A stretch of 46,233 bases of DNA from an uncultured Aquimarina sp. GTDB taxonomy: Bacteria > Bacteroidota > Bacteroidia > Flavobacteriales > Flavobacteriaceae. The notes below the pieces were generated by a model, which saw only the letters and a list, made by a program, of their open reading frames with translations, was not told the DNA's origin and made no database searches. A program made the translations under genes and the position numbers. The stretch lies in NCBI GenBank assembly GCA_947489195.1, contig CANLCT010000035.1:1-46233 (forward strand), read 5' to 3'. Shown here piece by piece: positions 1 to 7,524 of this stretch. The stretch's first letter is position 1. Every line of letters starts with the position of its first letter.

Positions 1-24
1 CTACTTACTGCTTCGCTAGCGGGG

Positions 25-56
25 TGCAAATATACAACCCTTTTCCTTTATAGCAA
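25..56 (-). promoter_or_regulatory. Strong Bacteroidetes-type promoter, leftward
   Basis: Read on the minus strand, this has a TTG -33 element (54-56), a 19-nt spacer and a TATATTTGCA -7 element (25-34), a near-perfect match to the Bacteroidetes primary sigma consensus. It points out of the left edge of the window, so its gene is not seen. The quality and the GC-rich start of the transcript are typical of stable-RNA or highly expressed genes. That the product is an rRNA or tRNA operon is a guess. Confidence 0.6.
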
Positions 57-296
57 CTATCTTTTTTGGGGTTTTTTATCCTTTTGCTATTTTAACTTGT
101 ATTATTAACTAATCATTGTGGTTTTCGTAAGTATTTTTGCTTTTTGTTAACAAATAAACAACCTTTATTTGGCTAGCTTTTTTAATAACGGCGTTGCCCT
201 GCTTTCTGGTGGTACTTTTTATTGTAAATCCTCTTTTACTATTCTATATAATGGTAGTGTTTTTTATACCTATATTATATAGTATAGTTTTTCTTA

Positions 297-579
297 TTAT
301 AATGTGCTTCTTTTTTGCCTTAAGAATTGAATGCTTTGTTTGAGCCCATTGATGCCCAGCGAAAAAAGCAAGTAGTGAAAACCTGACTCATAGCAGAGCG
401 CTATAAAACCAATTCTCGTTGTTTTATTAAGGGGGTTCTTAATTTGTCGGTCCTCTTTACTGAATAGCTTTTTGCTTCTTTGTTTTATGCTTGTTGTTGG
501 TAAACGTTACAGACGGTCGATAGCGGGTTAATTGAGATTCATCAGGAAAAAACAAATCATTGAGAGAAAACAATATAAA
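297..579 (-). other. Possible decayed gene fragment in intergenic DNA
   Basis: The 1-673 interval has no convincing intact gene. Within it, the minus strand has two overlapping stop-free stretches in different frames: 41 codons (457-579) and 69 codons (297-506). The second includes a protein-like run with residues GFIALCYESGFHYLLFSLGI. Neither has an ATG. The stretch looks less AT-rich than its surroundings. It could be a frameshifted remnant, or chance. I do not recognise a family. Confidence 0.2.
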
Positions 580-581
580 TC

Positions 582-616
582 AAAAAAGCTCAACGATGCT
601 AGTAGCGTTGAGCTTT
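582..616 (-). terminator. Rho-independent terminator of the WG-repeat gene
   Basis: An 11-bp perfect stem (585-595 with 606-616) has a 10-nt loop and, on the minus strand, is followed by a run of six T. It lies 58 bp beyond the stop codon of the minus-strand gene at 674-1300. Confidence 0.75.
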
Positions 617-673
617 AATCAATAAATTTAAGCCTTTAATAATCTATATATGTTTTTAGCACTATATAGAATT

Positions 674-1300
674 TTACTTTTTCTTTTTTCCTAATGGCTG
701 TAAATTATCGTATACTGGCTCTAAGGTTTCTTTACCTTCCATATTGATTAAACCATATTTCCCATTAAGTTCTACTACGGCTAAGTCTTTTTTATAGATA
801 TTAAAATTTTCAATTTTATCATACTTTGCCGGCACTACAATAGCACCGCTAGTATTTATAAATCCATACTTACCATCAAGCTTTATCTTTGCCCAACCCT
901 TTCTTACTTTATCAAATTGATCTATTTCATCATATACTGGCTCAACTACTGTAGCTCCTACTTCATTTACAAAACCTAATTTTCCTTCTTTTGAAACTAA
1001 TGCCCAATCTTTTTTATAAATTCCAAAAGCATTTATTTCTTGAAATATTGGTGGCACCACCTCTTTTCCTTCTTTATTGATAAAACCTGTTAATTTATTT
1101 TTTGTTATTTTGGCCCATCCCTTCTTTTGTTCCCCGAACTTACCAATTGTTTCGTATTTAGGAGCTACTATTTCAACGCCATTAGCATCAACCAAGCCCA
1201 CTAAATTATCTTTATTAATTACAAAATAGTCGACACTTTGTCCATAAAAGTTTGTAAATACACTTAATACTATTGCTGTAATGATTAATTTTCCTTTCAT
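674..1300 (-). CDS. WG (KWG) beta-repeat exported protein
   Basis: This is a 208-residue protein with an N-terminal signal peptide (about residues 1-20, hydrophobic core LIITAIVLSVF) followed by five tandem repeats of about 35 residues. Each repeat carries the pattern G-hydrophobic-hydrophobic-N..G-x-E.V.P.Y...., with KKGWAKI or KKDWALV-like segments between; this is the WG_beta_rep (KWG Leptospira) repeat family. Such proteins are probably periplasmic or surface beta-rich binding proteins with no known catalytic residues. It has its own promoter (1353-1382) and terminator (582-616), so it is monocistronic. The biological role is unknown. Confidence 0.8.
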   Translation of the reverse strand: MKGKLIITAIVLSVFTNFYGQSVDYFVINKDNLVGLVDANGVEIVAPKYETIGKFGEQKKGWAKITKNKLTGFINKEGKEVVPPIFQEINAFGIYKKDWALVSKEGKLGFVNEVGATVVEPVYDEIDQFDKVRKGWAKIKLDGKYGFINTSGAIVVPAKYDKIENFNIYKKDLAVVELNGKYGLINMEGKETLEPVYDNLQPLGKKKK

Positions 1301-1352
1301 GATATTATTAATTAATTGTTAGTGAATAAATACTAAATTTGATGAGTCATGT

Positions 1353-1382
1353 CAAATTTATTGTTGTTCTTACAAAGTACAA
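1353..1382 (-). promoter_or_regulatory. Promoter of the WG-repeat gene
   Basis: On the minus strand: TTG (1380-1382), 19-nt spacer, TAAATTTG (1353-1360), a full match to TTG-N19-TAnnTTTG. It gives a leader of about 45 nt before the start at 1300. Confidence 0.65.
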
Positions 1383-1456
1383 TAAAAAACACACAAATTC
1401 CTACATTAATTGAGTTTAAAGAATTACAAATAAGATTTTTTTAACACTTTACATTA

Positions 1457-2170
1457 TTAATTAACAGCAGTAGGTTCGTGTACTTTCCATTTATCTATTA
1501 ATTCGAATAAATTGAACTTTACTGCTGGTGGTTGCCTGACCAGGATATCATTTTGAAAGCTCCGCTCTAATATATCTTCAATTAGGTAATCTTCGTATAC
1601 ATTAGTTGGGTCGAATTCCTTTTTTAATGATATATTAAAAAGATGTGCTGTTTTTTCGTACCAAAAGGCTTTCCAACCACTCCTGTAGTTTTTTATTAAA
1701 TCAAACATTGTACGACCTGTTTGCCTATGCACTAACTTTATAAGAATTTGTCCTTCTGTTCTCGAAAACTTTTTAAGTTCTTTTGTGAAACGTTCTTCCA
1801 TAAATTTTTGCATATTTTTGATATACTTTTTTTTGTAGCGTTTCTTTTTTATGTTTTCTAGCTGAGTTACTATTTTGGTTAATGTATCAGCTGCCATTTT
1901 TGCATAAGGATATACTTTTCTTGTTTTTCGAGCTAGTATTAGGTATTTTTTTCTCTTAAGGCTCGAATTAAATTTAAGATCTGGCAAAATCACAATCTCA
2001 TTTAAAGGAATGGATGCTGTTGCTGTACTATCCCCTTCTACCATAAACAATAACTGCTCTTTCTTTGCATCATTCTTATTTTTAGGAAAATGCACTATTG
2101 TGTCCTTTACTTGAGCATTAATTAAAAAGCTCAAACAAAAAAATATATTAAATACTATTTTTTTTTTCAT
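1457..2170 (-). CDS. DUF4294 domain-containing protein
   Basis: This is a 237-residue exported protein with a signal peptide (residues 1-19, ending NAQ). The central and C-terminal part matches the DUF4294 family of Bacteroidetes, with the conserved YPYAKMAADTL segment near residue 87, a Lys/Arg-rich helix (KKKRYKKKYIKN) and a FWYEKTAHLF segment near residue 170. The biochemical function is not known. It diverges from the M42 aminopeptidase gene with 112 bp between them, an arrangement I recall as common in flavobacteria. The family assignment rests on recalled motifs, not on a search. Confidence 0.75.
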   Translation of the reverse strand: MKKKIVFNIFFCLSFLINAQVKDTIVHFPKNKNDAKKEQLLFMVEGDSTATASIPLNEIVILPDLKFNSSLKRKKYLILARKTRKVYPYAKMAADTLTKIVTQLENIKKKRYKKKYIKNMQKFMEERFTKELKKFSRTEGQILIKLVHRQTGRTMFDLIKNYRSGWKAFWYEKTAHLFNISLKKEFDPTNVYEDYLIEDILERSFQNDILVRQPPAVKFNLFELIDKWKVHEPTAVN

Positions 2171-2282
2171 TAGGTTACTGATGTTGCTAAAACTGTACCA
2201 AAAATAATAATATCAGTCGTTCTATTATGTAGAATGCTTAAATTCGTTAAAAATTGTATTGTACGACTGAATAAATTATATG

Positions 2283-3374
2283 ATGGCAAAAAAAAGTATA
2301 CTTAACAAAAAGTCCATGACTTTTTTAGAAACTTATCTTAACAACGCATCTCCTACTGGTTATGAATGGGAAGGTCAAAAAATATGGATGAACTACTTAA
2401 AACCTTATGTTGATGAATTTATTACTGATACTTATGGCACAGCCGTTGGTGTTATTAACCCCGAAGCTGAATTTAAAGTAGTTATCGAAGGACATTCTGA
2501 TGAAATTTCGTGGTATGTAAATTACATAACAGACGAAGGTCAAATTTATGTTATTAGAAATGGTGGTAGTGATCACCAAATTGCACCTTCTAAACGTGTT
2601 AATATTCATACTAAAAATGGAATTGTTCCTGGAGTTTTTGGCTGGCCAGCTATTCATACACGTAAAGGAGGTACCAAAGAACAACCTGCAAAATTAGATA
2701 ACATAAGTATTGATGTTGGTTGTAGCACTAAAGATGAAGTATTGGCACTAGGGATACATGTAGGTTGTGTAATCACTTATCCCGATACTTTTACTATTTT
2801 AAACAAAAACAAATTTGTATGTCGCGCCTTAGATAATCGAATGGGTGGTTTTATGATTGCCGAAGTTGCTCGATTATTAAAAGAAAATAACATAGAATTA
2901 CCTTTTGGATTATACATAACCAACTCTGTACAAGAAGAAATTGGTTTACGCGGTGCAGAAATGATTACTCAGCGTATAAAGCCAAACGTGGCTATTGTAA
3001 CTGATGTTTGCCACGATACCACCACTCCAATGATAGACAAAAAAGTAGAGGGAGATAGTAAAATTGGTGCTGGACCAGTGATATCCTATGCTCCTGCTAT
3101 TCAAAATAAATTACGAGAACGTATTATTGAAACTGCTGAAAAAAATAAGATTCCTTTTCAACGCCATGCCTCGAGTAGAGCTACTGGAACAGATACAGAT
3201 GCATTTGCGTACAGCAATGGTGGTGTAGCTTCTGCTTTAATTTCTTTACCTTTACGTTATATGCATACTACTGTAGAAATGGTGCACCAAGATGATGTTG
3301 AAAATGTAATTAAGTTAATTTACGAAAGCTTATTAACTATTAAAAACGGCGAAACTTTTAGCTACTTTGACTAG
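2283..3374 (+). CDS. M42 family metallopeptidase (glutamyl aminopeptidase/endoglucanase-like)
   Basis: A 363-residue cytoplasmic aminopeptidase of clan MH, family M42, which forms large tetrahedral assemblies and trims peptides from the N terminus. Visible motifs: GHSDEIS (first metal His and Asp), RALDNRMGG (bridging Asp), VQEEIGLRGAE (general base Glu and metal Glu), TDVCHD, and RATGTDTDAF with a late H (MHTTVEM). Two ATGs stand in tandem (2280 and 2283); I chose the second, which begins MAKKS, but either is possible. There is no signal peptide. It is followed by a clear terminator at 3411-3450. Confidence 0.9.
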   Translation: MAKKSILNKKSMTFLETYLNNASPTGYEWEGQKIWMNYLKPYVDEFITDTYGTAVGVINPEAEFKVVIEGHSDEISWYVNYITDEGQIYVIRNGGSDHQIAPSKRVNIHTKNGIVPGVFGWPAIHTRKGGTKEQPAKLDNISIDVGCSTKDEVLALGIHVGCVITYPDTFTILNKNKFVCRALDNRMGGFMIAEVARLLKENNIELPFGLYITNSVQEEIGLRGAEMITQRIKPNVAIVTDVCHDTTTPMIDKKVEGDSKIGAGPVISYAPAIQNKLRERIIETAEKNKIPFQRHASSRATGTDTDAFAYSNGGVASALISLPLRYMHTTVEMVHQDDVENVIKLIYESLLTIKNGETFSYFD

Positions 3375-3410
3375 TTAATTCTATTTAAAAAACGTATAAT
3401 TTACTTAATA

Positions 3411-3450
3411 AAGCTGTCTGGAATAGAACTCTTAGACAGCTTTTTGTTTT
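3411..3450 (+). terminator. Rho-independent terminator after the M42 peptidase gene
   Basis: A 9-bp perfect stem (3411-3419 with 3434-3442) with a 14-nt loop is followed by TTTGTTTT on the plus strand. Confidence 0.75.
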
Positions 3451-3485
3451 GAACCTATTTTATTAATAAATCAAAATGTATTACT

Positions 3486-4034
3486 GTGGCAGATGAACTT
3501 ATCGATATATTAACCCCCAGTGGCTCCCTTACGGGAGAAGTAAAACTTAAATCTGAAGCCCATCAAAAAGGCTTATGGCATGCTAGCGTACAAATCTGGA
3601 TTTACACTTCTAATGGGCTGATTTTAATACAAAAACGTGCTAAAAATAAAGATACTTACCCCAATCTTTGGGATATTTCTGTGGCTGGTCATTTATCTGC
3701 TGGTGACACCCCCATTGAAGCTGCAATACGTGAAATTGAAGAAGAAATTGGCTATACAGTTACTCCTGAAAATTTAATCTTTTTAAAAACCATTCAAAAA
3801 AGTAAAAGAATTACTAGCAGCATTATAGATAATGAATTTAATCATTTGTATATAGCCGAACTGCCTATTACAATTTCTAAACTAAAGTTACAAATTGAAG
3901 AAGTTGCCGAAGTAAAGCTTATTTCAATTAATGAATTTGAAATTGAATTGAAAAATAAACCTGAAACTTTCGTGCCCCATGGAAGCGAATATTATGAATT
4001 CATCACAAAAAACATTAAACATAAATTATTATAA
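3486..4034 (+). CDS. NUDIX hydrolase (isopentenyl-diphosphate isomerase-like subfamily)
   Basis: A 182-residue protein with a Nudix box of the form G-x5-D-x7-REIEEEIGY around residues 78-100. The first acidic residue of the box is Asp instead of the usual Glu; the REUxEExGU core is intact. The N terminus (DELIDILTPSGS) and the lengthy lead-in resemble the IDI-like/YfcD branch, whose substrates are mostly undefined diphosphates. The start is GTG at 3486, because the ATG at 3475-3480 is out of frame and no in-frame ATG precedes the conserved ADELIDI segment. It lies between a terminator and the TlpA-like gene. Confidence 0.8.
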   Translation: MADELIDILTPSGSLTGEVKLKSEAHQKGLWHASVQIWIYTSNGLILIQKRAKNKDTYPNLWDISVAGHLSAGDTPIEAAIREIEEEIGYTVTPENLIFLKTIQKSKRITSSIIDNEFNHLYIAELPITISKLKLQIEEVAEVKLISINEFEIELKNKPETFVPHGSEYYEFITKNIKHKLL

Positions 4035-4129
4035 TCATAAAATACTTCATAAAAAGGAATAAAATACCTGCTATTCAGTTTATAAAATGGTAGTATATTT
4101 ACCAAACATTGAAAATAAAAACAATACTC

Positions 4130-5257
4130 ATGAAAAAAATAGCTGCTATTTCCTTATGTATGATCGCGTTTGCTTGTAAAAAAGAGGCTACGAGTGATTA
4201 CACTATTACAGGAAATATTACTGGTTTTGATAACAATACAACAGTATATATAAATAAAATAAGCGATTCTAATAGACAGATTATAATAGATTCTACCAAA
4301 ATAGTTGACGGAAGATTTACTATTGATTTACCTAAAGTAGCATCGCCTGACTTTAACTTTATCACTTTTAATCAAACCCAAGGAAACATCCTTTTAATTG
4401 CCGAAAACGAATCTATCGATATCACTGCTGATAAAAGCAACCTTAGGGATGCAGAAATAAAAGGAGGCTCTGAAAATGCTTTGTTTTCAGAATATTTAAA
4501 AGAAATTACTTCAATTAAATTAGAAGAAGCTAACATTTCAAACAAAGGGCGTGCTGCTTCACAAAATGGTAATTATAATGAATTGCGTAGCTTAAAAGTC
4601 AAATCAGACTCCTTAACTAAAGTAAAAAAAGCGATGCGTTTGGATATTATTACTAAAAACCCTAATTCTATAGTTAGTGTAATGGCTTTAAGTGATTTAG
4701 TTAACTACAAAATGATTAAAGGAGAAGAAGCTAAAGCTTTTTTTAGTAAAATGAGCTCAGAATTACAACAATCACGTTTGGGTATCAATACCGAAAAAAT
4801 GCTTGCTAGCTTAGTAGAAGAAACTTCGGATATAGGTGATGAAGTTGCTGATTTTTCAGGTCCTACCCCAGATGGTCAAACCTTAAGCCTAAAAAAATCA
4901 CTTGGTAAATACACTATTTTAGATTTTTGGGCATCATGGTGTCGACCTTGCCGAGTTGAAAATCCTAACGTAGTTCGTGTATACAACAAATACCACGACA
5001 AAGGTTTAGAAATAATTAGTATTTCCTTAGATAAGGACGCTAATAAATGGAAACAAGCCATAGCTAATGATGGTTTAACATGGAAACATGTATCTCATTT
5101 GAAATTTTGGCAAGAGCCTATTGCCAAGCGTTTTGGTGTACGATCAATTCCTGTTACCTATTTATTAGACGAAAATGGGGTTATTATTGCTAAAAACCTT
5201 AGAGGGCAAGCTTTGGCTGATAAACTTGAAGAACTACTTGGCGAAAAAGGAGTTTAA
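4130..5257 (+). CDS. TlpA/AhpC-type thioredoxin-fold lipoprotein with DUF4369 domain
   Basis: A 375-residue periplasm-facing lipoprotein. I take the ATG at 4130 as start because it gives a clean lipoprotein signal with lipobox AFAC (Cys about residue 16); an upstream TTG at 4109 in the same frame would spoil the signal. An N-terminal DUF4369-like domain (about 25-120), a helical linker, and a C-terminal thioredoxin/TlpA domain carry WASWCRPC, with active-site cysteines C271 and C274, and the cis-proline segment RSIPVTYLL. It is probably a thiol-disulfide reductase for periplasmic substrates such as apocytochromes. The substrate is not evident from context. A bidirectional terminator follows. 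Confidence 0.85.
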   Translation: MKKIAAISLCMIAFACKKEATSDYTITGNITGFDNNTTVYINKISDSNRQIIIDSTKIVDGRFTIDLPKVASPDFNFITFNQTQGNILLIAENESIDITADKSNLRDAEIKGGSENALFSEYLKEITSIKLEEANISNKGRAASQNGNYNELRSLKVKSDSLTKVKKAMRLDIITKNPNSIVSVMALSDLVNYKMIKGEEAKAFFSKMSSELQQSRLGINTEKMLASLVEETSDIGDEVADFSGPTPDGQTLSLKKSLGKYTILDFWASWCRPCRVENPNVVRVYNKYHDKGLEIISISLDKDANKWKQAIANDGLTWKHVSHLKFWQEPIAKRFGVRSIPVTYLLDENGVIIAKNLRGQALADKLEELLGEKGV

Positions 5258-5280
5258 TTACATTTCATTTATCTCTTATT

Positions 5281-5315
5281 ACACAAAAAACCAGTTAAAA
5301 ACTGGTTTTTTGTGT
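5281..5315. terminator. Bidirectional terminator between convergent genes
   Basis: A perfect 16-bp inverted repeat (5281-5296 with 5300-5315) with a 3-nt loop carries A6 and T6 tracts inside the arms, so it can act for the TlpA-like gene (+) and for phoH (-). Confidence 0.8.
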
Positions 5316-5470
5316 ATAATACCTTCTTATTTAGTTGGTATTAAGTAGTTCTCCTTTTTGTATAACAAACACATAATACCCTCTTTTTAAAATGCATTAT
5401 GTATTATGTATTAATTTTCTTGATTATTGTACGATTCCTAAAACAGAGTATAACTAAAAAGAACATATAC

Positions 5471-6427
5471 TTATTCTGGATTATTCTCAATCCCTTTATA
5501 TGCAGCAATCACACTTTTTACTAGCTTATGTCGAATTACATCTTTATCGTCTAAATACATCATTCCAATACCTTTTACATCTTTAAGTACCAATAAAGCT
5601 TCTTTAAGTCCCGAGGTTACTCGACGAGGCAAATCTATTTGACCTGGATCGCCCGTAATCATAAATTTGGCATTTCTTCCCATACGGGTTAAAAACATTT
5701 TCATTTGCGAATGTGTGGTATTTTGAGCTTCATCCAAAATTACAAAAGCATTATCCAAAGTTCGTCCACGCATAAATGCTAAGGGAGCTATTTGTATGGT
5801 ACCTTTTTCTATAAAATCTTCTAAACGTTCAGCGGGGATCATATCGCGTAAAGCATCATACAGTGGTTGCATATATGGATCCAATTTATCCTTCATATCA
5901 CCAGGTAAAAAACCTAAGTTTTCACCTGCTTCCACTGCTGGTCTAGTTAATATAATTCGTTTTACCTGTTTTTCCTTTAGTGCTTTTACAGCAAGTGCTA
6001 CACCAGTATAGGTTTTTCCTGTTCCTGCTGGTCCTATAGCAAAAACCATATCATTTTTACGGGTTAAATCAACCAATTTACGCTGATTTACGGTTTGCGC
6101 CTTAATTTTTTTACCTCCAACACCATGCACTAAAACTCCGTTGGTATGATCGGCAGTGTCATAATCTGCCTTTTCGTTACTGGTTAATACGCGCTCGATT
6201 ACATTTTCATCAAGCTTATTGTATTTCGCATAATGTTCCAACAACATATTCAAACGTTTATCAAATTCCTCTAACTGATCCTCATCGCCATACGCTTTCA
6301 TTTTAGTACCCCTTGCAACTAGCTTTAATTTAGGAAAATACTTTTTTAAAGTGTCAATAGTTTCATTTTGTTGTCCAAAAAAATCTCTTGGACTTACATC
6401 GGTCAGTTCTATGATAAGTTCGTTCAA
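5471..6427 (-). CDS. phoH: PhoH family ATPase
   Basis: A 318-residue cytoplasmic P-loop protein of the PhoH/PhoH2-like family: an N-terminal KH-like part (1-110), then Walker A GPAGTGKT (residues 132-139), Walker B and the following ILDEAQNT (about 231-238), and the RVTSGL segment. The family is linked to RNA metabolism and ribosome-associated processes, but the precise role is unsettled. The start codon is TTG at 6425-6427: it gives the conserved N terminus MNELIIELTD, and no in-frame ATG exists nearby upstream. It diverges from the SAM hydroxide adenosyltransferase gene, a pairing I recall as common in flavobacteria. Confidence 0.9.
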   Translation of the reverse strand: MNELIIELTDVSPRDFFGQQNETIDTLKKYFPKLKLVARGTKMKAYGDEDQLEEFDKRLNMLLEHYAKYNKLDENVIERVLTSNEKADYDTADHTNGVLVHGVGGKKIKAQTVNQRKLVDLTRKNDMVFAIGPAGTGKTYTGVALAVKALKEKQVKRIILTRPAVEAGENLGFLPGDMKDKLDPYMQPLYDALRDMIPAERLEDFIEKGTIQIAPLAFMRGRTLDNAFVILDEAQNTTHSQMKMFLTRMGRNAKFMITGDPGQIDLPRRVTSGLKEALLVLKDVKGIGMMYLDDKDVIRHKLVKSVIAAYKGIENNPE

Positions 6428-6662
6428 ATTTATAGTTGTTTTAATTATTTTTTAAAAATAAGCTTTTTAACTTTTTGTTTAAAATAAAAACCAGCTAATC
6501 AAAAAGTTTAAACCACTTCCTAAAGTTAGTTTTTATTTTTGTAATATTTAGCGTAGGATTTTTGTTATTTTCGCTACTTGAAATTTAAGCTAAATTCAAA
6601 TATCGAATATGGCTAATTTATCCTACAACAAACATTTTCAAAATTAATTAGTTATCAACTAA

Positions 6663-7496
6663 ATGTCAATTATAACCTTAACCACTGATTTTGGTAATAA
6701 AGATCATTCTGTAGCAGCAGTAAAGGGAGCTATTTATAGTGAACTACCCGAAGCTACCGTTGTTGACATTTCGCATCAAATTTCGCCCTTCCATATTGAA
6801 GAAGGGGCGTACATTATAAAAAATGCTTATAAAAACTTTCCTAAAGGAACCATACATATTATTGGCATTGACAGTGAGCTCACACCCGAAAACAAGCATA
6901 TTGCTGTATTATTAGATGACCATTATTTTATTTGTGCCGATAATGGAATTATATCTTTAATTACTTCAGAATTTAAACCTGAAAATTTAGTGGAAATTAG
7001 TTTACCAGATACCAAACAAAGCAATTTCCCTACTTTAAACATTTTTGTTAGAGTAGCTTGTCATTTATCTCGTGGTGGTAAACTAGAACTTGTTGGTAAG
7101 CGAATTAACAAAACTAAAGTATTAACAACTACGGCACCAGTAGTAAATCAAGGAGGAAATCAAATTATAGGAAGTGTTATTTACATTGATAATTATGGAA
7201 ACGTAGTTACCAATGTTACTCGTGTATTTTTTGAAAGCATTCAAAAAGGACGCAGTTTTAAAATTACTGCACGTAGGGTCGATTTTTCAGCTATAGTTGA
7301 CCGGTATAGTGAAGCGATTAATTTTACTATTGAAAAATCAAAGAGAGAAGAAGATGGAAAAAAAATTGCTTTATTCAATACTTCTCACTTTTTAGAGTTA
7401 GCTATATACCGAAGTAACCCTAACACCTATGGCGCAGCGAATACGCTATTTGGATTAAAATACCGAGATACTATTACTATTACTTTTGAAGATTAA
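6663..7496 (+). CDS. SAM hydroxide adenosyltransferase (DUF62 family)
   Basis: A 277-residue protein of the DUF62/SAM hydrolase family, which includes chlorinase, fluorinase and the hydroxide-dependent enzymes that split S-adenosylmethionine to adenosine and L-methionine. The N-terminal signature TLTTDFGNKDHSVAAVKG, the IGIDSEL segment, FICADNGIISL, and the C-terminal domain with YIDNYGNVVTN are all present. It is of normal length, cytoplasmic, and starts at ATG 6663. gldFG begins 28 bp downstream, so it may be the first gene of that unit. Hydroxide is inferred as nucleophile because that is the widespread housekeeping version. Confidence 0.88.
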   Translation: MSIITLTTDFGNKDHSVAAVKGAIYSELPEATVVDISHQISPFHIEEGAYIIKNAYKNFPKGTIHIIGIDSELTPENKHIAVLLDDHYFICADNGIISLITSEFKPENLVEISLPDTKQSNFPTLNIFVRVACHLSRGGKLELVGKRINKTKVLTTTAPVVNQGGNQIIGSVIYIDNYGNVVTNVTRVFFESIQKGRSFKITARRVDFSAIVDRYSEAINFTIEKSKREEDGKKIALFNTSHFLELAIYRSNPNTYGAANTLFGLKYRDTITITFED

Positions 7497-7524
7497 CCCA
7501 ATTTATTTAAAAAATTAAAATACT

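Noticed and set aside
6425..6432. TAAATTTG on the minus strand, a perfect -7 match at the phoH start
   Set aside because: It contains the TTG start codon itself, would place the transcript start inside the gene, and has no -33 TTG at 17-19 nt.
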